Below the pieces are notes generated by a model that searched no databases, was not told the DNA's origin, and saw only the letters and a list, made by a program, of their open reading frames with translations. The position numbers and the translations under genes are program-made. A stretch of 64,000 nt of DNA from an uncultured Lachnospiraceae bacterium (GTDB lineage Bacteria; Bacillota; Clostridia; Lachnospirales; Lachnospiraceae): the NCBI GenBank assembly GCA_900539175.1, contig UQAW01000006.1, positions 19,574 to 83,573 of the forward strand, given 5' to 3'. Of this stretch, positions 25,590 through 35,527 are shown in pieces. Every line of letters begins with the position of its first letter. The first letter of the stretch is position 1.

Positions 25590-26933
25590 ATGAAAGTGAA
25601 AAAAGTATTTGCATTATTACTTGCAGCAACGATGGTATTAGGCATGACAGCCTGCGGAGATTCTGATAAGGAAAGCAGTTCTAAGAGCGGTGCAGACAGT
25701 TCCGCTGTATCGGAAAGCGAAGGAAGCCAGGGTGAAGCCGAAGATACATTGACCATCTGGGCGTGGGATGAGGCATTCAACATCAAGGCAGCACAGGTTG
25801 CCAAAGAGATGTACAGTGAGGTGAATCCGGATGTGGATATCAACATTGTAACTATGGCTCAGGATGATATTGTTACAAAGCTGAACACAAGCCTTTCCTC
25901 AGGCTCCTATGAAGGTCTGCCGGATATTGTTCTGATCGAAGATTACAAGGCACAAGGATATTTGACATCTTATGAGAACGAATTTGCGGATTTGTCCGAT
26001 TTTGTGAAAGTGGAAGATTTCGCCGGATACAAAACGGCTGTCAATCAGATCGGTGGTAAAGTATATGGCGTTCCTTTTGACAGTGGTGTTGCAGCTACGT
26101 TCTACCGTACCGATTATATTGAGGAAGCAGGATATTCACAGGAAGATATGCAGGATCTGACTTGGGAAAAGTATATTGAGATCGGTCAGGCGGTGAAAGA
26201 AAAATGCGGAGTTGATATGTGTACCCTTGATCCAAGCGATATCGGACAGATCCGTATGATGATGCAGAGCGCAGGCGCATGGTACAGCGGCGAAAATGGT
26301 GAAGTGACGATTGCCGACAATCAGGCGCTGAAAGATGCCATTGATGTTTACAAGAAATTAGTGGAATCCGGGTGCGTGAAGCAGATTTCCGGTTGGGATC
26401 CATTTGTCGGGGCATTTAATAATGGCGAGGTTGCTTCGGTAGTAACCGGATGTTGGATTGCTCCTTCTATTCAGAAAGCAGAAGATCAGAGCGGTAAATG
26501 GGCAGTTGCACCATTCCCGAAAATGGAAGCAAATTCAGATTCTGTAAATGCGTCCTCCATCGGAGGTGCCGGATGGTATGTACTGAAAAATGTGGGACAT
26601 GAAGAGGCAGCCAAAGACTTCCTGAAGAATACATTTGCAAGCAATGTGGATTTGATGAATCAGCTGGCTGTGGATATTACCCTTGTAAGTACAATGAATG
26701 CGGCAGCCGACGCGGAAAATTATAAGAAGGGAAATGACTTTTTCGGCGGTCAGGAGATTTTTGCAGATTTTGCAGAGTGGACAAAGGATGTGCCGTCTGT
26801 AAACTACGGAATGAATACATATGCTTTGGAAGATTTAATGACAGAAGCTGTCCAGGCAATTGTGGGCGGAGCCGATGTAGACAGTACATTGAAGGATTAT
26901 CAGACACAGGCTGAGGCGGCTATCGCACAGTAA
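25590..26933 (+). CDS. Sugar-binding lipoprotein, SBP family 1 (paralogue B)
   Basis: This 447-residue lipoprotein has a clear signal peptide and lipobox GMTAC, followed by a Ser-rich linker. The ligand-binding domain begins LTIWAWDEAFNIKA and contains VYGVPFDSGVAATFYRTDYI and VASVVTGCWIAPSI. Start 25590 has AAGGAGG eight bases upstream; the frame open from 25494 has none. It directly precedes two matching permeases, so it is the main binding protein of this importer. Neighbouring galactan-active enzymes suggest galacto-oligosaccharides as ligand (inference). Confidence 0.9.
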   Translation: MKVKKVFALLLAATMVLGMTACGDSDKESSSKSGADSSAVSESEGSQGEAEDTLTIWAWDEAFNIKAAQVAKEMYSEVNPDVDINIVTMAQDDIVTKLNTSLSSGSYEGLPDIVLIEDYKAQGYLTSYENEFADLSDFVKVEDFAGYKTAVNQIGGKVYGVPFDSGVAATFYRTDYIEEAGYSQEDMQDLTWEKYIEIGQAVKEKCGVDMCTLDPSDIGQIRMMMQSAGAWYSGENGEVTIADNQALKDAIDVYKKLVESGCVKQISGWDPFVGAFNNGEVASVVTGCWIAPSIQKAEDQSGKWAVAPFPKMEANSDSVNASSIGGAGWYVLKNVGHEEAAKDFLKNTFASNVDLMNQLAVDITLVSTMNAAADAENYKKGNDFFGGQEIFADFAEWTKDVPSVNYGMNTYALEDLMTEAVQAIVGGADVDSTLKDYQTQAEAAIAQ

Positions 26934-26945
26934 AATCAGACAGGA

Positions 26946-26975
26946 GCTGCTGCAGGAAACTGCAGCAGCCCTTTT
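26946..26975 (+). terminator. Intercistronic GNRA-tetraloop hairpin
   Basis: A perfect 10-bp stem GCTGCTGCAG/CTGCAGCAGC is capped by GAAA and followed by CCTTTT. It lies between binding protein and permeases. Such partial terminators or 3'-end stabilisers commonly give more binding protein than permease; the short T-run suggests only partial termination. Confidence 0.6.
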
Positions 26976-26992
26976 AGAAGGAGACGAAGACT

Positions 26993-27874
26993 ATGAAAAA
27001 ACACAGCGTTCACAATAAACTGGACCGAAAAGCATGGTTGTTCATCATTCCAAGTCTGGTTTTAATTGTCTGTTTTGTATTTTATCCGATGATTCAGGCA
27101 TTCTTTACATCCTTTCAGTCAGGTATGGCAAATAACCTGGAATTTGGAGGCGTAGTAAATTATAAGCGAATGTTGACGGATTCCACCTTTAAGAAAGCAT
27201 TGTTCAATACCATGCTGTTTCTGATCGTGCAGGTGCCGGTGATGATACTGCTGGCATTAATTATTTCATCGATTTTGAATAATAAACGGCTGAAATTCAG
27301 GGGATTTTTCCGAACAGCAATTTTCCTTCCGTGCGTAACATCTCTGGTTGCTTATTCCATTATTTTTAAGAGTCTTTTTGCGAATGATGGATTTATTAAC
27401 GGAATGCTGATGAATCTGCATGTGATTTCAGAACCCATTAACTGGCTGACCAACGCAACTTTTGCAAGAATTCTGATTATTTTGGCAATTACCTGGAGAT
27501 GGACCGGTTACAATATGGTCTTTTATCTGTCCGGACTTCAAAGTATTGATGACTCAATTTATGAAGCGGCATCCATTGACGGTGCGAATGGTTTCCAGAA
27601 ATTTTTCCATATGACGCTGCCGTTGCTGAAACCGATCATTTTATTTACTACGATCAATTCGACGATCGGTACGCTGCAGCTATTTGACGAACCAATGAAT
27701 ATTACCCAGGGCGGTCCGGCGAATGCAACAATTACCATATCACAGTATATTTACAATCTGCTGTTCAAATATCAGCCGAATTTTGGATATGCGGCTGCGG
27801 TATCTTATGTAATTGTAGTATTAATTGTGGTACTGTCCTTTATTCAGATGAAAGTAGGTGATAAGGATGAGTAA
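26993..27874 (+). CDS. Sugar ABC permease, MalF/UgpA type
   Basis: This 293-residue permease has six membrane segments, beginning KAWLFIIPSLVLIVCFVFYPM. The coupling loop is IYEAASIDGANGFQKFFHMTLPLLKP, the EAA motif of carbohydrate permeases. AGGAGACG precedes the ATG. It overlaps the next permease by eight bases and forms a heterodimer with it. No ATPase gene is nearby, as is usual for Firmicute sugar importers that share one MsmK/MsiK-type ATPase. Confidence 0.92.
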   Translation: MKKHSVHNKLDRKAWLFIIPSLVLIVCFVFYPMIQAFFTSFQSGMANNLEFGGVVNYKRMLTDSTFKKALFNTMLFLIVQVPVMILLALIISSILNNKRLKFRGFFRTAIFLPCVTSLVAYSIIFKSLFANDGFINGMLMNLHVISEPINWLTNATFARILIILAITWRWTGYNMVFYLSGLQSIDDSIYEAASIDGANGFQKFFHMTLPLLKPIILFTTINSTIGTLQLFDEPMNITQGGPANATITISQYIYNLLFKYQPNFGYAAAVSYVIVVLIVVLSFIQMKVGDKDE

Positions 27875-28712
27875 GAAATCAAAGATGATGAATGGGGTGC
27901 AATATATCATATTGTCGGTCCTAGCAATTGTATCCATATTTCCATTCTTCTGGATGGTAGTAGCGTCAACGAACAAGTCCGTAGATGTTACGAAAGGAAC
28001 CTTGGTTCCGGGTACTTATTTATTGGAAAACCTGAGACATTTGCTGGAATCGGATCTGCAGTATCTGAGTGCATTTAAGAATTCTATTGTGATAGCAGTT
28101 GTGACGACAGCGTTAGCGATGATTGTTTCGTCAGCGGCAGGATATGCCTTTGAGGTTTTTAAGTCTAAGGGGAGAGATCGTGTTTTCAGCATTGTGCTGC
28201 TTTCCATGATGGTGCCCTTTGCGGCGTTGATGGTACCCTTGTTCCGCTTATTCAGTAAATTTAACAAAATTCCGGTTCTGAAGTGGATTGGACTGAATAC
28301 TACCGGATCCGTGGTAATCATTGCAATTGCAACGGCATTCCTGATTTTCTTTTTCCGGCAGAATACAAAGACCTTTCCGAAGGAGCTGATTGAAGCAGCA
28401 AGAATAGACGGAGTGGGAGAATTCGGAATTTTTACAAAAATTTATATGCCGACGATGAAGTCCACTTATGCGGCAGCGGTGGTTGTAACTTTTATGACCA
28501 GTTGGAATAATTACCTTTGGCCTTTGATTGCATTGCAGTCGGAAGACAAAAGAACATTGCCGCTGGTTATTTCTGCACTGGGCTCGTCCTATACACCGGA
28601 CTATGGAATGATGATGACTGCTGTGGTTATCGCAACCTTGCCGACTGCATTGATTTTCTTTCTGATGCAGAAGCAGTTTGTAGCAGGTATGACAGGTTCC
28701 GTCAAAGGCTGA
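27867..28712 (+). CDS. Sugar ABC permease, MalG/UgpE type
   Basis: This 281-residue partner permease has ILSVLAIVSIFPFFWMVVAS as first segment, a long central region with SAAGYAFEVFKSKGRD, and the EAA loop ELIEAARIDGVGEFGIFTKIYMP. ATG 27867 is chosen over GTG 27858 because AGGTGAT is then well spaced. It ends 20 bases before the 5' arm of a terminator. Confidence 0.92.
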   Translation: MSKKSKMMNGVQYIILSVLAIVSIFPFFWMVVASTNKSVDVTKGTLVPGTYLLENLRHLLESDLQYLSAFKNSIVIAVVTTALAMIVSSAAGYAFEVFKSKGRDRVFSIVLLSMMVPFAALMVPLFRLFSKFNKIPVLKWIGLNTTGSVVIIAIATAFLIFFFRQNTKTFPKELIEAARIDGVGEFGIFTKIYMPTMKSTYAAAVVVTFMTSWNNYLWPLIALQSEDKRTLPLVISALGSSYTPDYGMMMTAVVIATLPTALIFFLMQKQFVAGMTGSVKG

Positions 28713-28731
28713 CGACAGATGAAGGGACAGG

Positions 28732-28768
28732 AAAGAGGACGTGAAGAATCCGGAACCGTCCTCTTTTT
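28732..28768 (+). terminator. Terminator between importer and beta-galactosidase
   Basis: AAAGAGGACG (28732-28741) pairs with CGTCCTCTTT (28757-28766) and runs into TTTTT. The GTG at 28741, which could look like a start for the next gene, is inside this stem and is therefore an unlikely start. Confidence 0.75.
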
Positions 28769-28812
28769 CTGATAAGAAAATAAAGGCGGCGAAGAGAGGA
28801 GAAAGAAAAGGA

Positions 28813-31800
28813 ATGAAAGCGAAATTGGAGTGGCTTACTGATCCGGAAGTGTTCCAGGTGAATCGGTGCGAAGCTCATTCAGATCACAAATTTTATCTGA
28901 ACCGGGAAGAGCTGAAGAAAGGGAAAAGCCGGCTGGTGCAATCGCTGAACGGCACCTGGAAGTTTCGGTATGCCGTAAACCCTTCCGGGCGGGCAGCAGA
29001 TTTCTATGAAGAACAAGTGTCTGCAGAAACATTTGGAGAGATTCAGGTTCCCGGTCACATACAGCTTCAGGGCTATGACCAGTGTCAGTATATCAATACG
29101 ATGTACCCCTGGGATGGAAAAGAGTTTCTGCGTCCGCCGTATGTATCAGAGGAATATAATCCGGTGGGAAGCTATGTGACTTATTTTGTACCGGAGCAGG
29201 AGCTTCTGGGAAGGCAGGTATACCTTAGTTTCCAGGGAGTGGAGACGGCATTTTATGTGTGGCTGAATGGTGTTTTTATCGGCTATTCGGAGGATAGCTT
29301 TACACCGGCAGAATTTCTGATCACAGAAGCGCTGAAGCCAGGCAGAAACAAGCTGGCAGTGGAAGTCTATAAGAGAAGTTCAGCAAGCTGGCTGGAGGAT
29401 CAGGATTTCTGGCGCTTCTCGGGAATTTTTCGGGATGTGTACCTCTATGGGATACCAGAGACACATATCCGGGATTTGTTTGTAAATGCTTCCTTAAGAG
29501 AAGAATACACGACGGGTGCTCTGAAAATCAGTATGAAGGCGACTGGAGAGATGAGTGGGACAGTCAACCTGTTCCTGAAAGATGGGGAAGGTAAGGTCAT
29601 TGCACAAAAGGAGCAGCTACCTTTGGAAGAGGAGACGGTCATTGCACTGGATGCAGGTGTGGTTCAGCCCTGGTCAGCAGAGATTCCCTATCTGTACCGG
29701 ATCGAGTTGGAAGTCCGGAACAGTGATGACACACTTTTGGAAGTCATCGATCAGCCGGTGGGATTCCGCAATTTTGAGATGATTGATGGGATCATGTGCC
29801 TGAATGGAAAAAGAATTCTCTTCCGGGGCGTCAACCGGCATGAATTTAATCCGGAGCGGGGCAGAGCGGTCACGGAAGAGGATATGCTTACCGATATCCG
29901 AATTCTGAAACAAAATAATATCAATGCAGTGAGAACTTCCCATTATCCGAATCAGAGCCGCTGGTATGAATTGTGTGATGAATATGGAATCTATCTGATT
30001 GATGAGACGAATCTGGAGAGTCATGGCTCCTGGCAGAAGCTGGGTGCATGTGAACCTTCCTGGAATGTACCGGGATCTCTGCCGGAATGGAAGGAGGCGG
30101 TTGTGGACCGGGCACGTTCCATGCTGGAGCGGGATAAAAACCATCCCTCTGTTCTGATTTGGTCCTGCGGTAATGAATCCTATGCAGGGGAGGATATTCT
30201 GGCAATGAGTGAGTTCTTCCGCCAGAGAGATCCTTCCAGACTGGTTCATTACGAAGGGGTATTCTGGAACCGGGAATTTGACCGGATCAGTGATATGGAG
30301 AGCAGAATGTATGCGAAACCTGCCGAAATTGTGGAATATCTGGAAAAACCGACGGGAAAACCATACATCAGCTGCGAGTATATGCATGCAATGGGGAATT
30401 CCTGCGGAGGAATGGAGTTATACACAAGACTTGAGGATCAGTATATCAGATATCAGGGCGGTTTTATCTGGGATTATATTGACCAGGCTGTGTGGCAGAG
30501 AGATGCACAGGGGAATCAACGGCTGGCCTATGGCGGAGACTTTGACGACCGTGCTACCGATTATTGTTTTTGTACCGACGGTATTGTCTATGCGGACAGA
30601 ACACTGTCGCCGAAGATACAGGAAGTGAAGCAGTTGTACAGCAATGTGCGGATTCAGGTAAGGGAGAAGTGCATTATCATTGAAAACCGAAACCTCTTTG
30701 CAGATCTTGAAGCATTTACCTTTGAGGAACGGGTGGAAAAGGATGGACAGCAGATTGCCCTTCGGAAACTGGACATTCATGCAGAACCGGGAACACGGAC
30801 AGAAACTGCAAGAGAAAAATTGCCGGGCGATCCAGGAGAATATACCGTAACGGTGACCGCAAGATTGAAGGAAGACAATCGCTATGCAGACGCGGGACAT
30901 GAAGTTGCTTTTGGGCAGGGTGTATTTCAGATAGAGGCCTGCCAAAGAGAGGAGCAGACACAGAAGAAGGCCCGCTACGGAACATTTCATGTCATTTATG
31001 GAGATGTAAATATCGGGGTACAAGGAGAAGGATTTTCAGCTCTATTTTCCAGAAGCGAAGGCGGCATCATATCTCTGGTTTACGGAGGAAAGGAATATAT
31101 CACCAGAACGCCGAAACTGACCTTCTACCGTGCTTTGACGGACAATGACAGAGGAATGGGGGCAGCTTACCGTGACAGCGGATGGCTGGCAGCATCAATG
31201 GGGATGCGATACGTTCCTGAAAGTTTCCAGGTGGCAGAAGAACCGGAGAGCCTTCAGATTACAATGGAGTATGAGGCGAAATATCCGGAAGTTTTCCGGT
31301 GTACGGTAACTTATCGGATGGCAGCGGATGGGAAGCTTGAGATGATGATTGCGTATCCGGGAATCAGGTGTGAGGAGTATCTGCCGCTGTTTGGAATTGA
31401 TTTTAAGATGAAAAAAGAACTCCGAAGTTTTTCCTATTATGGATATGGTCCGGAGGAAAACTATGCAGACCGGATGTGCGGAGCAAGGCTTGGAGTATTT
31501 TACACCTCAGCTGACAAAAATCTGTCACAGTATCTGATTCCTCAGGAATGTGGAAACCGGGAAGGGGTTCGCTGGCTGAAGCTCTTAAATCAGGAGGGAG
31601 AAGGGCTTCGCTTTTGTGCAGAGGGAGCGCCCTTTGCAGCAAGTGTACTTCCTTACAGTGCATACGAACTGGAAAATGCCCTGCACGCAGATGAATTGCC
31701 GGTATCAAGGTATACCTGGGTGCGTCTGATGGCTGCACAGACCGGAGTGGGTGGAGATGACAGCTGGGGAGCACCGGTGCACGAAGAATACAGGATTCCG

Positions 31801-31851
31801 GCATCGAAACCTTTAAAGCTGCATTTTTCGGTTGCGCCGGTCAGAGCGTGA
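28813..31851 (+). CDS. lacZ: GH2 beta-galactosidase, LacZ type
   Basis: This cytoplasmic (no signal peptide) 1012-residue protein has the full LacZ architecture: N-terminal jelly roll (FYLNREELKKGKSRLVQSLN, IQVPGHIQLQGYD), Ig-like domains, the TIM barrel starting near RNFEMIDGIMCLNGKRILFRG, and a C-terminal small-chain domain. The acid/base is Glu455 in SCGNES and the nucleophile Glu522 in YISCEYMHAMGNS. It hydrolyses terminal beta-galactose from imported oligosaccharides. ATG 28813 follows a GGAGAAAG site. It sits between the importer and extracellular galactanases, consistent with final intracellular breakdown of galactan fragments. Confidence 0.93.
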   Translation: MKAKLEWLTDPEVFQVNRCEAHSDHKFYLNREELKKGKSRLVQSLNGTWKFRYAVNPSGRAADFYEEQVSAETFGEIQVPGHIQLQGYDQCQYINTMYPWDGKEFLRPPYVSEEYNPVGSYVTYFVPEQELLGRQVYLSFQGVETAFYVWLNGVFIGYSEDSFTPAEFLITEALKPGRNKLAVEVYKRSSASWLEDQDFWRFSGIFRDVYLYGIPETHIRDLFVNASLREEYTTGALKISMKATGEMSGTVNLFLKDGEGKVIAQKEQLPLEEETVIALDAGVVQPWSAEIPYLYRIELEVRNSDDTLLEVIDQPVGFRNFEMIDGIMCLNGKRILFRGVNRHEFNPERGRAVTEEDMLTDIRILKQNNINAVRTSHYPNQSRWYELCDEYGIYLIDETNLESHGSWQKLGACEPSWNVPGSLPEWKEAVVDRARSMLERDKNHPSVLIWSCGNESYAGEDILAMSEFFRQRDPSRLVHYEGVFWNREFDRISDMESRMYAKPAEIVEYLEKPTGKPYISCEYMHAMGNSCGGMELYTRLEDQYIRYQGGFIWDYIDQAVWQRDAQGNQRLAYGGDFDDRATDYCFCTDGIVYADRTLSPKIQEVKQLYSNVRIQVREKCIIIENRNLFADLEAFTFEERVEKDGQQIALRKLDIHAEPGTRTETAREKLPGDPGEYTVTVTARLKEDNRYADAGHEVAFGQGVFQIEACQREEQTQKKARYGTFHVIYGDVNIGVQGEGFSALFSRSEGGIISLVYGGKEYITRTPKLTFYRALTDNDRGMGAAYRDSGWLAASMGMRYVPESFQVAEEPESLQITMEYEAKYPEVFRCTVTYRMAADGKLEMMIAYPGIRCEEYLPLFGIDFKMKKELRSFSYYGYGPEENYADRMCGARLGVFYTSADKNLSQYLIPQECGNREGVRWLKLLNQEGEGLRFCAEGAPFAASVLPYSAYELENALHADELPVSRYTWVRLMAAQTGVGGDDSWGAPVHEEYRIPASKPLKLHFSVAPVRA

Positions 31852-31939
31852 AAAGTTGGTAAGTGTACACCTATGGGATTGGTAGTAAACGGACATGTCT
31901 GCTGGCGCAGACATCACCATTCATGAAAGTGAGGGTTAT

Positions 31940-34900
31940 ATGAATAGAAGGTTGAATTTAAAAAAGATTGTGGCAGGAGGGGCAGCTCTGCTGTTTGGAA
32001 TATCGGTGATGATTCCCCCTGCATTGGCAGCGGTATCAGGAGAGACAAATACAGACCGTAAGATTGCGTTGAATCCGGAAGTGCGATATCAGACACTGAA
32101 GGGATGGGGAACCTCCTTGTGCTGGTGGGGGAACAGTATAGGCTCCTGGGGAGATCGGGATTTTAACGGAAATGGCAGAGCAGACCGTGAAGAAATTGCA
32201 GAACTGGCGTTTTCGCCGGAGTATCTGAACCTGAATATCGTCCGATATAATGTAGGCGGGGGTGATAAGGAGGATACTTCCATGAAACGGTGCGAGGGTA
32301 TTGTACCGGGTTGGACTGAGGATATGACGGGAACCAGGGATGGCAGCGGAGCGTTTGATGCTGATGCTTTTTACAAGAAAGATACGGAAGCAATGGCGGA
32401 TGCAGGCCAACTTTGGATGTTGGAGCAGGCGAATGCCTACAGACAAAAAGAAGGAGACATTATTAATGAGGTCTTTTCCAATTCACCGCCGTATTATATG
32501 ACGAAATCGGGCAGTTCAACGGGCGGAACCAGTAAGGATCCCAATAATCTGAGAGAGGATCAGTATGATGAGTTTGCCCAATATATGGCAAGGGCCGTGA
32601 AGTGGGTGGATTTGGATCTGAAGAAAAAGTACGGAACAGGTGTATCTTATGTAGAGCCTCTCAATGAACCGGATACCAACTACTGGATGAACGGAAGTAC
32701 CAAGCAGGAAGGATGCATCTTTAATACCGGTGAACTACAGTCCAAAGCCTATCGCGAGATGAGTGCGGCCTTGAAAGCAGAAGGGCTGGAAGGGGTACAG
32801 ATTACAGGAACAGATGAGACGTCCCTGGGAAGTGCAATCAAATCCTTCCGTCGTCTGGATGATGATGTAAAAAAAGAAATGAGTACCATCGGCGCTCATA
32901 CCTACAGCGGCAACGATGGGGAGCGTAAAGAACTGTATCAGATCGCACAGCAGTATGATAAGGATTTGTGGATGAGTGAAATCACAAGGGGCGGAGGAAA
33001 TCATTACGACGGCTGCCATGAATCCATGGATGCAGTTAATAGCAAATCCCAGAGTCAGGGAATTATGGCGGATCTGAAATATATGCAGCCTACAGCATGG
33101 ATCGCATGGCTGGTTGCGGATAGTGAATATGAATGTCTGCAGACCAATTCCAACTGGGGTCTGCTTCATGCGGTATTCGAGTCCGACGGTCCTGTTCCGG
33201 ATTATCATACCAAACTGGTAAACAGCGATGGATCAAAGAAGGACGGGGTGCCGGAACAAGGATATTGGGCAGTGACAAAGCAGTTCTACACCATGATGCA
33301 GTACAGCAAATATCTGAAAGCAGGCTATACGATGATAGAGATTGCGGATAGCAATATGTGTGCTGCGGTTTCGCCCAATGGAGAAGAACTGGTAATCGTC
33401 GCTCAAAACTTTGGAAGCGACAGAGAAACTGCCGTAAGCCTGAGAAATGTTCCGGGAGCGTCTGCAGCAGAGGTTTACCGGACTTCCGATACAGAAAGCT
33501 GCGAATTGGTTGAGACACAGGATGTATCGGATCTGGTACTGGATGTAACCTTGCCTGGTAATTCCGTTACCACGTATGTGATCAGAGGAAAAGAAGGCGC
33601 TGCAGTCTGTGATACAAAGAATCAGAAGAAAACAGTGAAGGCGGATATCGTAAAACCGGAGGAAACCTGGACTTCGGAAGTGGACAAATTCACGTATGAG
33701 GGTTCCTGGGGAGAATCTTCGGAATCGTATGGAGGCGGAAAATATACGACTGCCCAACATGCTTCGGCAACCTTTACATTTGCAGGAACTCAGGCGGTTC
33801 TTTATGGAACGAAGGCGCCGGATGGAGCGGCGGCAGAGGTTTCTGTTGACGGCGGAGCGCCGGTGGAAATTTCCCTTGCAGCAGATAAGAAGAATGGAAC
33901 TGTGCTGCTCTTTGATACCGGAAAATTGGAGAACGGCGTACATACACTTACGATATCCAAGGCAGAAGGCCAGTCAGACCGTTTGCTGGAACTCAATTAT
34001 GCACAGATTATCACAGGGGAATTTACAGAAGAGATTACTGCTGTTCAGGCGTGTGATACCCTGTATACAGTAAGCGGCGTGCGTCCAAAGTTACCGGAAA
34101 CCGTAACAGTATGGACCAATAAAGGAAATCCCATCGAAAAAAGGGTGGAATGGAATCTGAAGGATGTTGATTTCACCAGCGACACAAGCGTTTACGGAAC
34201 AGTGGAAGATACGGATGTGTCAGCATCCGTTGAGGTGAGAATCGTTGAACCGAATATCCAGTACTTTATTGATTGTAATAATCCGTCGTCTCCGGCACAT
34301 GAAGAAGTTCTTAAATATGCAGAAATTCTGAATGAGACTTCCGATCAGGCATATGCGGAAGGCAGCTGGGGGTATCTGGAAGATTACGGTCCTTATAATG
34401 GGGACGTCAAAGATTCTTATGACATCGGCTGGTATGCATACAGCGGACAGACGATCGCTTATACAGTTCCTCTGGAAGCCGGTACCTATCAGGTGAGTTT
34501 CGGATTCAAAGAATGGTGGAAAGGTTCCAATTCTTCCCGACCGATGAAGATTTCCGTCATGACAGATGGGAACACAGTGGAGCTGGGGACCTCCAATACC
34601 TGGGAAAATGGAAACTGGTGGAACAAAGATACGTATACCGTGACGTGCAAAACAGCAGGGGAGGCCACCTTCTATGTGGCCAGGGGAGATCGCTCGGATC
34701 CGGTACTTTCCTTTATACAGATTCAAAAAATATTGGAATTAGACGGCTTAAAAGAATCCTTGGCTCAGGCATCGGCTGTAGACAGAACATTGTATTCTGA
34801 GGAGGCTTTGGCTGTTCTGGATCAGAAGTATAAAGAAGCACAGGCGCTTCTTTACAAAGCCACAACTTCTCAGGAGCAGATTGATCAGACAGATGCAGAG

Positions 34901-35353
34901 CTTCGGGAAGCAATTTTGGAACAGAAGCCGACAGAGGACACAAGACTGAATTCATTGATTCAGAATGCAGAAGTACTGTTGAAACGTGCGGAGCGGTATA
35001 CACCGTCCAGTATCCAGGTTTTGAAAAATGCACTGGAACAGGCAAAAACTGTGGCAGAAAATGGAAAAGCGGATGAGTCTGCAAGAAATGAGGCGTATTC
35101 CAACCTTGCCGCAGCCATGGTAAATCTTGTTCAAAAGGGGAATAAATCTGAATTGAAAAACGCATTGGAGAAGGCCAATGAGATTCTGGAACAGTCAGAC
35201 TGCTATTTTGCAGAGAGCATAAAGGGACTTGCAGCGGTGACTGAAAAAGTCCAGGAGTTATATGATGATCCGGAAGTTCAGGATGACAGAATCAGAGAAG
35301 AAGTGAAGAAGCTGATGCAGGAGATTCTGAAGGCCCGCCGGATGGAAGGATGA
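31940..35353 (+). CDS. Secreted multidomain GH30, probable endo-beta-1,6-galactanase
   Basis: This 1137-residue protein has a signal peptide ending PPALAAV. The catalytic barrel (about 40-400) begins LKGWGTSLCWWGNS, a phrase typical of beta-1,6-galactanases (GH30_5-like); Glu243 in EPLNEP is the acid/base and Glu347 in WMSEITRGG the nucleophile. A beta-sandwich carbohydrate-binding-like domain (about 570-690), a bacterial Ig-like domain, a malectin-like domain (DYGPYNGDVKDSYDIGWYAY region) and three FIVAR-like helical repeats follow. It has no LPxTG or SLH anchor. It probably cuts 1,6-linked galactan side chains of arabinogalactan outside the cell. Start 31940 was chosen at the signal peptide. 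Confidence 0.82.
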   Translation: MNRRLNLKKIVAGGAALLFGISVMIPPALAAVSGETNTDRKIALNPEVRYQTLKGWGTSLCWWGNSIGSWGDRDFNGNGRADREEIAELAFSPEYLNLNIVRYNVGGGDKEDTSMKRCEGIVPGWTEDMTGTRDGSGAFDADAFYKKDTEAMADAGQLWMLEQANAYRQKEGDIINEVFSNSPPYYMTKSGSSTGGTSKDPNNLREDQYDEFAQYMARAVKWVDLDLKKKYGTGVSYVEPLNEPDTNYWMNGSTKQEGCIFNTGELQSKAYREMSAALKAEGLEGVQITGTDETSLGSAIKSFRRLDDDVKKEMSTIGAHTYSGNDGERKELYQIAQQYDKDLWMSEITRGGGNHYDGCHESMDAVNSKSQSQGIMADLKYMQPTAWIAWLVADSEYECLQTNSNWGLLHAVFESDGPVPDYHTKLVNSDGSKKDGVPEQGYWAVTKQFYTMMQYSKYLKAGYTMIEIADSNMCAAVSPNGEELVIVAQNFGSDRETAVSLRNVPGASAAEVYRTSDTESCELVETQDVSDLVLDVTLPGNSVTTYVIRGKEGAAVCDTKNQKKTVKADIVKPEETWTSEVDKFTYEGSWGESSESYGGGKYTTAQHASATFTFAGTQAVLYGTKAPDGAAAEVSVDGGAPVEISLAADKKNGTVLLFDTGKLENGVHTLTISKAEGQSDRLLELNYAQIITGEFTEEITAVQACDTLYTVSGVRPKLPETVTVWTNKGNPIEKRVEWNLKDVDFTSDTSVYGTVEDTDVSASVEVRIVEPNIQYFIDCNNPSSPAHEEVLKYAEILNETSDQAYAEGSWGYLEDYGPYNGDVKDSYDIGWYAYSGQTIAYTVPLEAGTYQVSFGFKEWWKGSNSSRPMKISVMTDGNTVELGTSNTWENGNWWNKDTYTVTCKTAGEATFYVARGDRSDPVLSFIQIQKILELDGLKESLAQASAVDRTLYSEEALAVLDQKYKEAQALLYKATTSQEQIDQTDAELREAILEQKPTEDTRLNSLIQNAEVLLKRAERYTPSSIQVLKNALEQAKTVAENGKADESARNEAYSNLAAAMVNLVQKGNKSELKNALEKANEILEQSDCYFAESIKGLAAVTEKVQELYDDPEVQDDRIREEVKKLMQEILKARRMEG

Positions 35354-35396
35354 TGGATTGCAATTTCGGAAAAAGGCTGCTTTGATGAGCGGGAGA

Positions 35397-35440
35397 AGAG
35401 ATACTTGGCAGGGAAAACCTGTCAGGTACTCTTGTATTTT
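35397..35440 (+). terminator. Possible terminator after GH30
   Basis: An imperfect 15-bp hairpin (35397-35412 with 35418-35432, one bulge, two wobbles) has loop GAAAA and is followed by TGTATTTT. The T-run is interrupted, so strength is uncertain. Confidence 0.5.
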
Positions 35441-35527
35441 AGGGAAAAGTTCTCTATACTGAATAATTGAGAAAGAGAGGGCTGGTGGGAATAAGAGGAA
35501 GGAGACCGGTCGGAAAAGGGAGAACGT

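Noticed and set aside
28741..28812. GTG start extending the beta-galactosidase by 24 residues
   Set aside because: The GTG is inside a terminator stem, and the added residues do not fit the LacZ N-terminus; ATG 28813 is better.
31895..31914. 8-bp hairpin ATGTCTGC/GCAGACAT upstream of the GH30 gene
   Set aside because: No T-run and no match to a known regulatory RNA; may be chance or a weak operator, not annotated.
33233..33943. Minus-strand open frame of 236 codons inside the GH30 gene
   Set aside because: It is antisense to a conserved multidomain protein, has Cys/Arg/Phe-rich shadow composition and no ribosome site.
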